Source: Hyphococcus sp.
Lineage (GTDB): Bacteria; Pseudomonadota; Alphaproteobacteria; Caulobacterales; Parvularculaceae
NCBI GenBank assembly: GCA_021604585.1
Contig: BQJG01000006.1
Span: 13,952 to 77,951, forward strand
Length of the DNA stretch: 64,000 nucleotides
Direction of reading: 5' to 3'
Shown here: one piece after another, positions 54,741-64,000 of the stretch
Layout: every line of letters starts with the position of its first letter
How positions within the stretch are numbered: position 1 is the first letter of the stretch
Position numbers and translations under genes: made by a program
The notes under the pieces: model-generated
Databases searched by the model: none
Seen by the model: only the letters and a program-made list of their open reading frames with translations
Told to the model about the DNA's origin: nothing

Positions 54741-55363
54741 GGCCTGACGCGGGATACGGGAGAGTGAATTTGGCTAACGAATCCCTGATTGCGCAGCCAC
54801 CTGCTATGTAACCATGAGATTGCTTTCGATGGAAGGTTGATCTGGCGGGAGGCGCTAATAACCGGTCGCCAGCTCACTAATGGCGGCGGCAGTGCATCTT
54901 TATCGTCAGCGCGTTCTGGCTATCGCCAATGCGTTGCACACTCCTCATAAAGCAAACGACAGGTCCAGCGCTCAGAGAGGGCGAGCTTGCCGCAGGCATG
55001 TTCAATAAACTCGTGTCGTGCCTCAATATAACCGAGCCATTTTCCGGGATGGAGACTAATCCGACAAGTTTCTCACAAAGTTCTGTGCAACGGCTCCCGC
55101 CACACAAAGCGGTTCAGGCTCTCCTTTCATTCGTAGAGTTGTCCCCCCAAAATTTCCAGGGATATCGGGCGGAATCGGTATCCCTTGATAAACCGCAGGA
55201 CTGAACCGTAAATCGAAGGCGCCCAGGAAAAATTCCTTAACCCTTGCACGCGGAAGAATATCGCTTGGGCGTTCGGTCACGTTATTTCCGCGTTCAACTT
55301 TGACCCTCCCCCCACTCGCCGAGACGCTCGTCGACACGCCGCCTCTTCTTGTTGTTCGCTTGC
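54741..55363. other. Decayed stretch with an exported-protein remnant
   Basis: No intact gene. Two adjoining - strand frames (55337-55056, then 55107-54877) read like one protein broken by a frameshift near 55060-55100: YQGIPIPPDIPGNFGG...EPEPLCVAGA, continuing GLVSIPENGSVILRHDTSLL to KMHCRRH. Family not recognised. Confidence 0.3.
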
Positions 55364-55609
55364 TTAGTCGGGGAATGTCGCCGCTGCATGCGCATCGATG
55401 GCCCTCAGCGCGGCGCTGGCACGCGCTGTCAAAAGCGTTCCTTGGTATCGGACATTCTCGACGAACATAGCGTTGCCGCGCTTCACATCACTGGCGCAAG
55501 CTTTAATGTGCCCTGGCTGCTTGGAAACGCAAAACGATAGCGCTTGCGGCGCATCCAATGCCTTGCCGTAATGGTTGATCAGTTCCTGCAGTTCACGATT
55601 AGAGGCCAT
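55364..55609 (-). CDS. Small hypothetical protein
   Basis: An 81-residue protein. GGAGGGGCATC before the ATG at 55609 is a strong ribosome site. The sequence includes ELINHYGKALDAPQALSFC and ASAALRAIDAHAA. No domain recognised. Its start overlaps the stop of the fragment at 55599, so it looks coupled to that gene. Confidence 0.5.
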   Translation of the reverse strand: MASNRELQELINHYGKALDAPQALSFCVSKQPGHIKACASDVKRGNAMFVENVRYQGTLLTARASAALRAIDAHAAATFPD

Positions 55610-55793
55610 GATGCCCCTCCATGATCGCGAAGAACGACTCTTCAGGCATGACAATCAGCTTGCGGTTGAATGACTGGGCGACAGACACGTCGCCGCCTCT
55701 CATTAGCCTTTCGAGGAAAAGCAGCTTTCCTGCCGTGATCGATGAGCCGTAGACGGCGCGAGCGGTCGGCGTGGGAGCGAGAATGGCGCGATC
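55599..55793 (-). pseudogene. 3' fragment of a gene coupled to the 81-codon ORF
   Basis: An open frame of 64 codons with no start (preceded by a stop at 55794-55796), reading AVYGSSITAGKLLFLERLMR, VAQSFNRKLIVMPEESFFAI and ending EGHHGL. It looks like the C-terminal end of a protein whose 5' part was lost at about 55800. Family unknown. Confidence 0.4.
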
Positions 55794-55821
55794 TTATTGG
55801 ATCAAGCAAAATAATTGCGGC

Positions 55822-56013
55822 TTATTGATTCCACAAAGCTTGAACAATGTTGGAAAGCTCAGCCAGACCATCCTCTGGAACAAGATTCGCGTCATCGAGA
55901 GCGTATAGAACTCCCGGAGAGCCCACTGACGCCATCACCCAACAGTTCGCTCGCTCGGCTGTTTCTAGTTTGAAATGGCGATCGTTACGAACCTGGAGCA
56001 AGTTTCCAATCAT
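55822..56013 (-). CDS. Small hypothetical protein, uncertain
   Basis: An open frame of 63 codons (ANCWVMASVGSPGVLYALDD is its middle). No good ribosome site. It may be a remnant like its neighbours. Confidence 0.3.
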   Translation of the reverse strand: MIGNLLQVRNDRHFKLETAERANCWVMASVGSPGVLYALDDANLVPEDGLAELSNIVQALWNQ

Positions 56014-56159
56014 TAACAAATTCAGTTATTACACGCTTGGCTAAAACGTGACAGCGCTGAACAATTGCTCTTCACCCACCCATTGCGTCAAATAAGAAGT
56101 CTGTTTTCTAATGCTTTTGATCCCTGTTGAGCTCCCGGTAAATGTAACTAATGGTATTT

Positions 56160-56762
56160 TTATTTTTTGAATCCGAGATCAGCAATAACATCAATATCCG
56201 TTAGCATTCGTTTTGTTGCTTCAACACTGGCATGTGCAGGCACGTCTCGAAGTAAGATCTTTGCTCCTTGATCGCCGGACAAAGTTAGCAATCTTTCAAA
56301 CCATTGCTCGCCAAACAGAGCCGGCGGCATTCGCACGCCGACACATATAGTGAATGCAATCTTTTCCTCATTGTCGGCTGCACGAAAGAGTTTGTGAAAA
56401 TGTTGAGGGGGAAGGAATGGCATGTCAGCGAGAGCGATGAGTATTGCTTTGGCGCCGCGTTCGACAGCCCACTGGACTCCAAGCTTTATCGATCCACTGA
56501 CACCGGAAGACGCATTTTCGTTAATGAGCGTAGAAAGGTTGCTGCTGTCTAGTATTTTCTGATGACAGTCCTTTTTGCGTGCAATTACGCCTGCATTGAT
56601 AAAGCATCCTGCATGGCGCAACGCTGAGGCGCTTCTATCTAGAACGGACCGGCCTTCAATTTCAGCGCTTAGCTTGTCGCCGCCAAACCGCCGGGCTGCG
56701 CCTGCGGCAAGAAGAATGCCCGCAGTATTCTTTGGGGTGATTTCAGTTTTTACTGCTTCCAT
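56160..56762 (-). CDS. mocA: MocA-like molybdenum cofactor cytidylyltransferase
   Basis: A 200-residue MobA-like nucleotidyltransferase. The NTP-binding LLAAGAARRFGGDKL (about 17-31) and the metal-binding ALADMPF (about 110-116) are present. MocA adds CMP to molybdopterin for xanthine-dehydrogenase-family enzymes. It overlaps xdhC by 13 bases. No molybdoenzyme gene is in view, and the next genes leftwards are remnants. MobA or another nucleotidyltransferase is less likely with xdhC next door. Confidence 0.85.
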   Translation of the reverse strand: MEAVKTEITPKNTAGILLAAGAARRFGGDKLSAEIEGRSVLDRSASALRHAGCFINAGVIARKKDCHQKILDSSNLSTLINENASSGVSGSIKLGVQWAVERGAKAILIALADMPFLPPQHFHKLFRAADNEEKIAFTICVGVRMPPALFGEQWFERLLTLSGDQGAKILLRDVPAHASVEATKRMLTDIDVIADLGFKK

Positions 56763-57724
56763 GCGGCGACGACCTCCGCCAGGACGGAGACCGTCAACGC
56801 AGAGGGATTACGCGTGGCGGGAATAAGCCCGATCGGCCCTCTCAGCTTCGCGAGACAACCATCATCAACACCCTGCTCTCGTAATGCTGCGAGCCGGGCT
56901 TCGCTGGTCTTCATGCTGCCAACAGCACCCACATAAAAAGCGTCGCTCTCAATCACCTTCTTCAACAACGCCAATTCCCATTCGCGGTCATGAAACAAGG
57001 AAACAAACGCCGTCCAGGGATCGAGAATTAATTCCGGCAACTGATTGCTCGATGAAAGCATCGCCGTTTGACCGCTACAATGTTCAAGAGTTTCAGCGTC
57101 AGGCGATAAAGCGCATATGCGATAGCCTGCAATCGTGGCCAGCCGGGTGAAAAGAATAAGCTCAACCCCGATGCCGGCTACGGTAATTTGTAAAGCGGGC
57201 TGATACTTCCGGACCTGACTTTTACCGTTCCAACCTTCCTTCGCTTCGCTGGAACAACATTCAGCGCCGCTCTCCATCAATTCGAGCGCGAAACACTCGC
57301 GTCTTTCCGCCGCCGACAAAGATCGCTCCAGTGCGTCTGGCTGAATATGCACAGAATATAGAATATCCACGCCCGACCCGCAGGGAAGGACGATGTCTAG
57401 ATATTTCGACCCCTCTCCATAACGAACGATGCAACCATTTCCGGTGCGAAGCCTTTCACGCGCTTCATCAACAATCGCGCGTTCAAGGCAGCCTGAAGAT
57501 ATCGATCCCGCATATCGTCCATCCGCAGCGATGGCCATTTGTGTCCCAAGCCGACGGGGCGATGACCCATGAATGGCTGAAAGCGTTGCGATGCAGATCT
57601 CACGACCTGCACGCCGTTCCCCTAACGCAAAGGCAAGAACATCAAGCCCCGAAGCATCATGTGTGCGCCCGCCCTCGGTCTGTTGAAGACCTCTTCCTGA
57701 TTGATCGTGTCGCCCGTAAGGCAT
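56750..57724 (-). CDS. xdhC: XdhC-family molybdoenzyme maturation protein
   Basis: A 324-residue XdhC/CoxF-type accessory protein that inserts the (sulfurated) molybdenum cofactor into xanthine dehydrogenase or aldehyde-oxidase-type enzymes. The N-terminal XdhC domain has ATLSAIHGSSPRRLGTQMA and SGSISSGCLE-like SISSGCLERAIVDEA. The C-terminal Rossmann-like domain has FYVGAVGSMKTSEARLAAL and RGPIGLIPATRNP. It is paired with mocA. The first 25 residues look unlike the family, so the true start may be internal. The partner enzyme is absent in the window. Confidence 0.9.
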   Translation of the reverse strand: MPYGRHDQSGRGLQQTEGGRTHDASGLDVLAFALGERRAGREICIATLSAIHGSSPRRLGTQMAIAADGRYAGSISSGCLERAIVDEARERLRTGNGCIVRYGEGSKYLDIVLPCGSGVDILYSVHIQPDALERSLSAAERRECFALELMESGAECCSSEAKEGWNGKSQVRKYQPALQITVAGIGVELILFTRLATIAGYRICALSPDAETLEHCSGQTAMLSSSNQLPELILDPWTAFVSLFHDREWELALLKKVIESDAFYVGAVGSMKTSEARLAALREQGVDDGCLAKLRGPIGLIPATRNPSALTVSVLAEVVAAWKQ

Positions 57725-57839
57725 GGCTTGTCACTCACTCTGCTGCCGGGCATGACGCACCAGACGACGCCCAAGCTTCAAGGAATGACATAACCAAGAT
57801 TGCGGTTTCAGGCTATGGGCGCGTATTCTATCAAAGATA

Positions 57840-57859
57840 AATCAATAGCTTAGCGCCAT
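57840..57859 (+). repeat. Attachment core, copy 3 (chromosomal side)
   Basis: AATCAATAGCTTAGCGCCAT, identical to the copy at 10412-10431, lies 71 bases before rnhB. To its right the sequence no longer encodes a recombinase tail, so this arm is likely the original chromosomal attB half. Confidence 0.75.
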
Positions 57860-57930
57860 TTGCAACCTCACTATTCTTGTGGTGCAGAGAGCCATTTTGC
57901 TCTCTCACGAATTCGCATAGGAACTGCCCC

Positions 57931-58536
57931 ATGCATACGCCCAATTTTGACATTGAAAACGCGCATTCTGGAGTCATTGCCGGAATTGACGAGGCCGGGC
58001 GCGGCCCCTGGGCCGGGCCGGTTGTCGCCGCCGCGGTGATTCTCGATCCGCTGAATTGTCCGGACGGTTTGCGCGATTCCAAAACCATTGCTGAAAAAAA
58101 ACGTGACACCATCGCCGAAGCAATCCGCGCAACATCACTTGTCGGCGTCGGCATGGCGAGCGTCGAAGAAATTGACGCGCTCAATATTCTGCAGGCAACG
58201 TTTCTCGCCATGGCGCGCGCCGAAGCAGCACTGGCGATGCAACCGGACATTTGCATCGTCGACGGTTCGCAAAAACCGAAACTGAAGGCGCGCACACAAA
58301 TGGTCGTTAAAGGCGATGCAAAATCGCTGTCCATCGCCGCCGCGTCAATCATTGCGAAAACCGTTCGCGATCAGATGATGCGCGATCTCGCCTACGAATT
58401 TCCTTTTTTCGCCTGGGAGAAAAACAAAGGTTACGGCGCGCCAGCGCACCGCGAAGGTCTCGAACGTCATGGCGTGACACCACATCATCGCAAATCCTTC
58501 GCGCCGATCCACAAGATATTGTGCGTGGAGTCGTAA
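57931..58536 (+). CDS. rnhB: Ribonuclease HII
   Basis: A 201-residue RNase HII, which cuts RNA in RNA-DNA hybrids and starts removal of misincorporated ribonucleotides. The signature GIDEAGRGPWAGPVV contains catalytic Asp20 and Glu21. DICIVDGSQ supplies a third Asp, and SIAAASIIAKTVRD the fourth. The frame is open to 57877, but the ATG at 57931 gives the family length. The rnhB-ccrM order is common in alphaproteobacteria, so this is chromosomal backbone; the island ends just upstream. Confidence 0.96.
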   Translation: MHTPNFDIENAHSGVIAGIDEAGRGPWAGPVVAAAVILDPLNCPDGLRDSKTIAEKKRDTIAEAIRATSLVGVGMASVEEIDALNILQATFLAMARAEAALAMQPDICIVDGSQKPKLKARTQMVVKGDAKSLSIAAASIIAKTVRDQMMRDLAYEFPFFAWEKNKGYGAPAHREGLERHGVTPHHRKSFAPIHKILCVES

Positions 58537-58559
58537 CACAGTATCGATGGAAAGGTTTT

Positions 58560-59828
<1,269 letters not shown>

Positions 59829-59886
59829 GTACGTTGCGCGATATATATATTAAGCTCCCAACCAAAGGTGTTTTGAGGGCTCTTGC

Positions 59887-60447
59887 ATGGTCGATTTGGC
59901 GCCTATCGTTGAAAACGTCCGCGATCACTACTTCGCTCAATTGGAATCATTTGTGGAACAAGAACTTGCGGCCTGCACAATGTGCAGTCCCGAGGTTAAG
60001 TTCCAAATGCCAGAAGACAACGCCATCTACGGTGATCTTTATTGTGTCTATTTCGTTGAAAACGATAATGGGCCGGTTGTAACAGAATTAGCGATAGAGA
60101 CCGGTTTAGGGTTTTCTGAATCGCGTGGTACTCGAGGAGGAGTTGAGATAACATTGTCTACGATGCGTTGGGATAATGTACGCATCGAGGCGAACAAACC
60201 GATAGCCGATGAAGATATTGAGACATGGTTCAACTATTGGTTCGATGTTGAAGAAGTTCGATATGATGACGCAAAAACCCTCGGCAACATCATTCATTCC
60301 GCGCTAATCGATGGCCCCTCCATTTCAATTGACTTCGGATCATCCGAGCCGCGTGCTTTCTGGGAACTAGTTGATGCACTTTCTGTCACTGGCGTAACTT
60401 CAATTACTGTTACTTATGGCGACGGCATTGAAGCCATTGAGGACTAG
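59887..60447 (+). CDS. Hypothetical acidic cytoplasmic protein
   Basis: A 186-residue acidic protein with GAGGG before its ATG. It has no signal and no domain I recognise. The pattern VRDHYFAQLESFVEQELAAC and repeated Trp/Phe in the second half (WFNYWFDVEEV) recall immunity or chaperone-like proteins, without proof. It is more A/T-rich than ccrM and lipocalin on either side, so it could be an insertion in the backbone. It ends nine bases from the convergent lipocalin gene. Confidence 0.75.
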   Translation: MVDLAPIVENVRDHYFAQLESFVEQELAACTMCSPEVKFQMPEDNAIYGDLYCVYFVENDNGPVVTELAIETGLGFSESRGTRGGVEITLSTMRWDNVRIEANKPIADEDIETWFNYWFDVEEVRYDDAKTLGNIIHSALIDGPSISIDFGSSEPRAFWELVDALSVTGVTSITVTYGDGIEAIED

Positions 60448-60456
60448 CCGTTAAGA

Positions 60457-60993
60457 CTACAAAATCTGCTCCGTCCAATATAGCGCTTCCGTATCATATC
60501 CCATTGCCTGCAAGTCGCTGATCGCCTCGTCGCGCACCTCCTCCGAAATCATCGGTGTACGGCTTAATATCCACAAATAGCGCCCTTCCGGTTCACCGAC
60601 GAGGGCGAGGGAATAATCCTCCGCCAGGCCGATCACCCAATAGTCACCCCAGAACGGGCCGAAGAAACTGACCTCCAGCTTGGCGTTGGTCGCCTCATCG
60701 ACGATGCGCGCGCGGGCCTTCGCAGCCTTTTCCTCTCCGCTGGGCGATCCCTTGCGGCAAGTGTTGACCACGGAGATCAGCCCGTCATCGCGCAAGCCGT
60801 AATCGGCGGTGACGCCTTCGCAGCCTTTCTCGAAGCGGTTCGGAAAGCGCGCAATCTCATACCAGCGGCCGAGATATCGCCCGGTGTCCACATAGCTCAC
60901 CGTCTGGAGCTGCGCCGATGCGTCGCGATTGACGGGTGGCTTGTCGCAAGATGTGAGCAGCAAAGCGAAGGCGAGCATAGCAATTGGGCGCAT
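60457..60993 (-). CDS. blc: Outer-membrane lipocalin Blc
   Basis: A 178-residue bacterial lipocalin lipoprotein. The lipobox is LLLTSCDK (Cys16). The lipocalin motif is GRWYEIARFPNRFEKGC (about 43-59). The third conserved block is YLWILSRTP. It binds lipids or small hydrophobics at the outer membrane. It is convergent with the hypothetical gene at 59887 and divergent from the acid phosphatase. Confidence 0.93.
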   Translation of the reverse strand: MRPIAMLAFALLLTSCDKPPVNRDASAQLQTVSYVDTGRYLGRWYEIARFPNRFEKGCEGVTADYGLRDDGLISVVNTCRKGSPSGEEKAAKARARIVDEATNAKLEVSFFGPFWGDYWVIGLAEDYSLALVGEPEGRYLWILSRTPMISEEVRDEAISDLQAMGYDTEALYWTEQIL

Positions 60994-61088
60994 GATAAAC
61001 TTGGCTCCTTAAAGGGACAATATAAGCGCTTTACCGGCAAGGCGCAGCTTCTATGCTCAGTCAAATAGCTATCGGAGGAAATCATTCC

Positions 61089-61967
61089 ATGCGGTCATAT
61101 CAAGCTTCACTGAAATGCATCTCTGTCTTTGGCGTCCTGCTCGCGCTGGCCGCCTGCACCACAACTCCAGCGCCACAGGCAGTGAATGGCGTTACACCCG
61201 ATGACCGGCTCAACGCAACGCTGTGGATGCAACAGTCAGTCGAATACAAAGCGACAACGGAAGCAGTCTACGCCCTCGCTGCAAAGCGGCTCGATGAAGC
61301 ACTCGCCGACAAAACATGGACCGCAGCGCCAGTTGAACAAAAATCCGGTTATGAATCGCTGCCGCCCGCAATTATTCTTGATGCGGATGAAACCGTCCTC
61401 GACAATTCACGCTATCAGGCGTGGATGGTCACCACCGGAGCCAGTTTTTCAGGCAAGAGCTGGAATGAATGGGTGGGCGCGGGACAAGCTGATGCCGTTT
61501 CGGGCGCTTTGGCGTTTACAAAAGCCGCTGCCGCGAAAAGCGTTAAAGTCTTTTACGTCACCAATCGCAGCGCCGAAGTTGAAGACGGCACAACCCGCAA
61601 TCTGGCGGAACTGGGTTTTCCAATGGGTGGGAATGTGGACACGGTGCTGACCAAAGGCGAGAAACCGGACTGGACGTCAGCCAAGGGAACGCGCCGGGCC
61701 GCCGTCGCAGAGACCTATCGCATCCTGCTTTTGCTGGGCGATAATTTCGGCGATTTCACAGACGAGTATACCGGCTCGCCCGCCGCGCGCCAGAAAGTTT
61801 ATGTCGTGAACGCCGAACACTGGGGCCATGACTGGCTGATGCTGCCAAACCCATCCTATGGATCATGGGAGTCTTCAGCTTTTGGCGGTGATTATTCACT
61901 CAGCCCGCAAGAACAGCGCCAGCGCAAGCTGGATCAGCTCAAAGCATGGTCGCCGGAACTTGAGTAA
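61089..61967 (+). CDS. Acid phosphatase lipoprotein, e(P4)/HAD IIIB family
   Basis: A 292-residue lipoprotein. GGAGG at 61075-61079 points to the ATG at 61089 rather than 61053. The lipobox is LALAACTT. The HAD motif I is ILDADETVLDN (nucleophile and general acid Asp pair), then YVTNRSAEVE (motif II) and LLLGDNFGDF (motif IV). The e(P4) family dephosphorylates NMN and other nucleotides in the outer membrane or periplasm. It is tail to tail with atpF, three bases apart. Confidence 0.92.
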   Translation: MRSYQASLKCISVFGVLLALAACTTTPAPQAVNGVTPDDRLNATLWMQQSVEYKATTEAVYALAAKRLDEALADKTWTAAPVEQKSGYESLPPAIILDADETVLDNSRYQAWMVTTGASFSGKSWNEWVGAGQADAVSGALAFTKAAAAKSVKVFYVTNRSAEVEDGTTRNLAELGFPMGGNVDTVLTKGEKPDWTSAKGTRRAAVAETYRILLLLGDNFGDFTDEYTGSPAARQKVYVVNAEHWGHDWLMLPNPSYGSWESSAFGGDYSLSPQEQRQRKLDQLKAWSPELE

Positions 61968-61970
61968 AGC

Positions 61971-62540
61971 CTAGTTCAGCTTGTCCTTCAAACCCGCAAT
62001 CGCCTTGTCGATAAACGGCCCTTGCGCGCCGCCAGCCATCCGGTCACGGATGATGATGCGCGCGGCTTCAATGGCGAGGTCGGCTGTCTGGCCGCGCACT
62101 TCGGAAATCGCTTGCGCTTCTGCGCGGGCGATCTTTTCTTCTGCGGCCTTGATCCGGCGCTCGGTCTGTTCGGAAATTTTCGCGCGCGCCTCATGGGTCA
62201 TGCGGACAGCGTCTTTTTTCGCCTGGTCGATGATGCCGCTCGCCTCTTCTTCGGCTTCGCGCTGACGGCGCTGGTAGGAGGCGAGAAGCTCCTGCGCTTC
62301 TTCGCGCATCTTGCGCGCTTCATTAAGTTCGTCGGCGATCTTTTGCGCGCGCTTGTCGAGGCCCGAGACCATCATCTTGTGCACGCCGGCGCGGGCGAAG
62401 ACGCCAATCACGATCAGGAATGCGATGAGGACGTAAAGTCCCGGATCCTGAAACAGGCCCGGCGACGCGTGATCGGCTGTGTCAGCTGCGCCGTGGGCGG
62501 TTTCAGCGGCGGCGAGAGCGATAGAAGCAAGATTGATCAT
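61971..62540 (-). CDS. atpF: ATP synthase F0 subunit b
   Basis: A 189-residue F0 b subunit of the peripheral stalk. One membrane segment (GLYVLIAFLIVIGVFARAG, about 31-49) is followed by a long charged helix (ARKMREEAQELLASYQRRQR). It is the last of the F0 genes in view and lies 24 bases after the b' gene. Membership is clear; b and b' are told apart by order and sequence. Confidence 0.93.
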   Translation of the reverse strand: MINLASIALAAAETAHGAADTADHASPGLFQDPGLYVLIAFLIVIGVFARAGVHKMMVSGLDKRAQKIADELNEARKMREEAQELLASYQRRQREAEEEASGIIDQAKKDAVRMTHEARAKISEQTERRIKAAEEKIARAEAQAISEVRGQTADLAIEAARIIIRDRMAGGAQGPFIDKAIAGLKDKLN

Positions 62541-62564
62541 CGTTGGTTTCCTTGACTCGCGCCT

Positions 62565-63125
62565 TTAAGCTTGCGCCGCAGCGATCGCCTTGGACACGGC
62601 TTCGTCGGCCGGCGCCTCGTCGATCAGCGTTTCAACAACCGCCCTCGCCGTCTCAGCGGCCGCGTCGCGAACTTTCGCCGCCGCATCTTTCTTCATGCTC
62701 GCAATGCGCGCTTCGGCGGCTGAAAGCTGGTTTTCCAGCGCCGCTTCGGTTTCGGCTTGCAGGCCGGCGATTTCCTCGTCCATCTCCGCGCGCGTGTCAG
62801 CGGCAATCGATTGCGCCTTGGCGCGGGCGTCGGCGAGCGACTTGTTATAGCCACTCTCCGCTTCCTCGGCCTGACGCTTGAACTCGGACGCCTGATCGAG
62901 ATCGTCGGCGACCCGGTCACGGCGCTCTTCAATAGCGCCGCCAAGCGACGGCAGGAACTTGCCCGCCATCAGCCAGTAGAGAACGCCAAAGGTCAGCGCG
63001 AGCCAGAAAAGCTGGCTCGGCCATGACGACGGATCAAGTTGCGGCAGGCCCGCAGACGCGGCTTCCTCGTGCGCTTCGACTGCGCCCGCTGCTGCAACAG
63101 AGATTAAAGATGCGAAGACGGACAA
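62565..63125 (-). CDS. atpF': ATP synthase F0 subunit b'
   Basis: A 186-residue b' subunit. The N-terminal stretch is Ala-rich, the membrane segment is LFWLALTFGVLYWLMAGKFL (about 39-58) and a long charged helix follows. Alphaproteobacteria and phototrophs carry b and b' as a heterodimeric stalk. It is 30 bases after the c-subunit gene. Confidence 0.93.
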   Translation of the reverse strand: MSVFASLISVAAAGAVEAHEEAASAGLPQLDPSSWPSQLFWLALTFGVLYWLMAGKFLPSLGGAIEERRDRVADDLDQASEFKRQAEEAESGYNKSLADARAKAQSIAADTRAEMDEEIAGLQAETEAALENQLSAAEARIASMKKDAAAKVRDAAAETARAVVETLIDEAPADEAVSKAIAAAQA

Positions 63126-63155
63126 GGTCTTCTCCCTTTGTTGGCGATTACTCGC

Positions 63156-63383
63156 TTAGAACGTGTAGAGAATGATCATCGCAATCGCGAAGCCGAGCAG
63201 ACCGGTGAATTCGGTCAGCGCGAAGGCGAGCAACATGGTCGGCTGGTTCTGGGCGGCGACTGACGGGTTGCGGAATGCGCCCGACAGGAAGTTGCCGAAG
63301 ATGAGGCCGAGGCCGACGCCTGCGCCCGCGAGCGGGATCGAGGCGAGACCGGCGCCGATAAGTTTTGCTGCTTCTGCTTCCAT
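63156..63383 (-). CDS. atpE: ATP synthase F0 subunit c
   Basis: A 75-residue hairpin proteolipid forming the rotor ring. GLASIPLAGAGVGLGLIFGN and a conserved RNPSVAAQ loop join two membrane helices; the ion-binding Glu is in LAFALTEFTGLLGF (Glu58). AGGAG precedes the ATG at 63383; longer open frames upstream are chance. Confidence 0.96.
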   Translation of the reverse strand: MEAEAAKLIGAGLASIPLAGAGVGLGLIFGNFLSGAFRNPSVAAQNQPTMLLAFALTEFTGLLGFAIAMIILYTF

Positions 63384-63469
63384 TGTCTTAACTCCTGAAG
63401 TTTCTTTTTCGTTGAGCCGTTTGTCCCGGTTCCGCGGCTGGCTCTTCGCGCCGCGCGGGAAACTGTTGG

Positions 63470-64000
63470 TTAGTGGTCGGCGGCGTGGGCCGCGTCGGAG
63501 AGATAAATGCAGGTCAGCACCGCAAACACATAGGCCTGCAGCGCGGCGACCAGAAATTCGAGCATGGTGACCGCAACCGCGCCGAGAAACGGCGCGACGC
63601 CAAACAGCTTGATTGCGCCTTCCGCAGCCAGCAACGACACTACGAAACCGGCAAACAGCTTGAGAATGATGTGGCCGGCGAACATGTTGGCGAAAAGACG
63701 AATGGCGAGGCTCAGCGGGCGCGACAGGAACGAGATAACCTCGATCAGCGGGATAATCGCATACATCGGCCAGGGAAGGCCCGACGGCCAGAACAGTTTT
63801 AGAAATTTCAGACCGTTCTTCCAAAATCCGTAAACAATCACGATGGTGATCGTCAGCAACGCCAGCGCCAGCGTGACAATCAGATGACTGGTCGGCGTAA
63901 AGGTATGCAGCTCGTGCGGCGAGCCAGGAACAGACGGCAACAAGCCGAACAGGTTCATCACCAAGATCCACAAAAACAGTGTGAATACATAGGGAAAGAA
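63470..64000 (-). CDS. atpB: ATP synthase F0 subunit a (5' end outside window)
   Basis: The last 177 codons of the a subunit, which forms the proton half-channels against the c ring. The essential Arg is in [16 protein letters not shown]. The reading frame continues past the window edge ([18 protein letters not shown]), so the gene is cut by the window and is not broken. It is followed by atpE, 86 bases on. Confidence 0.96.
   Translation of the reverse strand, partial: FFPYVFTLFLWILVMNLFGLLPSVPGSPHELHTFTPTSHLIVTLALALLTITIVIVYGFWKNGLKFLKLFWPSGLPWPMYAIIPLIEVISFLSRPLSLAIRLFANMFAGHIILKLFAGFVVSLLAAEGAIKLFGVAPFLGAVAVTMLEFLVAALQAYVFAVLTCIYLSDAAHAADH

Noticed and set aside
63384..63971. Long - strand frame joining the c-subunit gene to sequence opposite subunit a
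   Set aside because: Only the last 75 codons are atpE with a proper ribosome site; the rest is another frame of atpB.

Overview
The window comes from an alphaproteobacterial chromosome. The right end (about 57.9-64.0 kb) is ordinary backbone: RNase HII next to a CcrM-type GANTC methyltransferase, a lipocalin, an e(P4)-type acid phosphatase and the F0 genes of ATP synthase in the alphaproteobacterial order (a, c, b', b). CcrM, the split b/b' stalk and the reading-frame style fit a Caulobacterales/Parvularculales-like lineage. The species cannot be named from the sequence.

The first 57.8 kb is accessory DNA built in modules. The modules are separated by three direct copies of one 18-20 base core (10412-10431, 45144-45161, 57840-57859). 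At the first two copies the core is the very 3' end of a large serine recombinase gene, intact at 10.4 kb and only a fossil tail at 45.1 kb. The third copy lies next to rnhB and has a different right arm, as expected of a chromosomal attachment site. The simplest reading is several integrative elements stacked in tandem against one attB.

Module A (1-10.4 kb, A+T-richer) is one tight operon of five genes on the + strand: a giant DUF4011/SF1 helicase with a Vsr-like nuclease and DUF3320, a small amphipathic protein, a DUF2130 protein with a PD-(D/E)xK-like signature, a SIR2-family NADase-like protein and a HerA-type ATPase. The last two resemble the known SIR2-HerA antiphage pair; the five-gene combination is the best candidate here for an undescribed defence system.

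Module B (10.4-45.1 kb) opens with the recombinase, a small coupled ORF and an excisionase-like HTH protein. A copper/silver block follows: cusCBA on the - strand, a CsoR-family repressor, small exported Cys/His-rich proteins, an M23 peptidase-like protein, a CusF-like protein, the CopA multicopper oxidase, CopB, a DUF2231-NTF2-like fusion and a Cu+ P-type ATPase. Two near-identical CsoR-type operators sit between the -35 and -10 boxes of divergent or downstream promoters. After it come an SDR dehydrogenase between two other recombinase tails, several dead IS3 pieces, a CadC-like regulator with a row of exported proteins (including a two-domain aspartyl protease), a BlaI/BlaR1-like pair with a duplicated PD40 lipoprotein and a serine hydrolase lipoprotein, and a frameshifted IS1182-like element.

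Module C (45.1-57.8 kb) holds an unknown membrane protein, an XRE regulator with three small membrane proteins behind a striking double-palindrome operator, exported kelch, metallo-beta-lactamase-fold, S41 protease and DUF1579-like proteins, a LytS/LytTR two-component pair, a zone of decayed small genes, and a MocA-XdhC molybdenum-cofactor accessory pair without its enzyme. No tRNA, rRNA or CRISPR array was seen.
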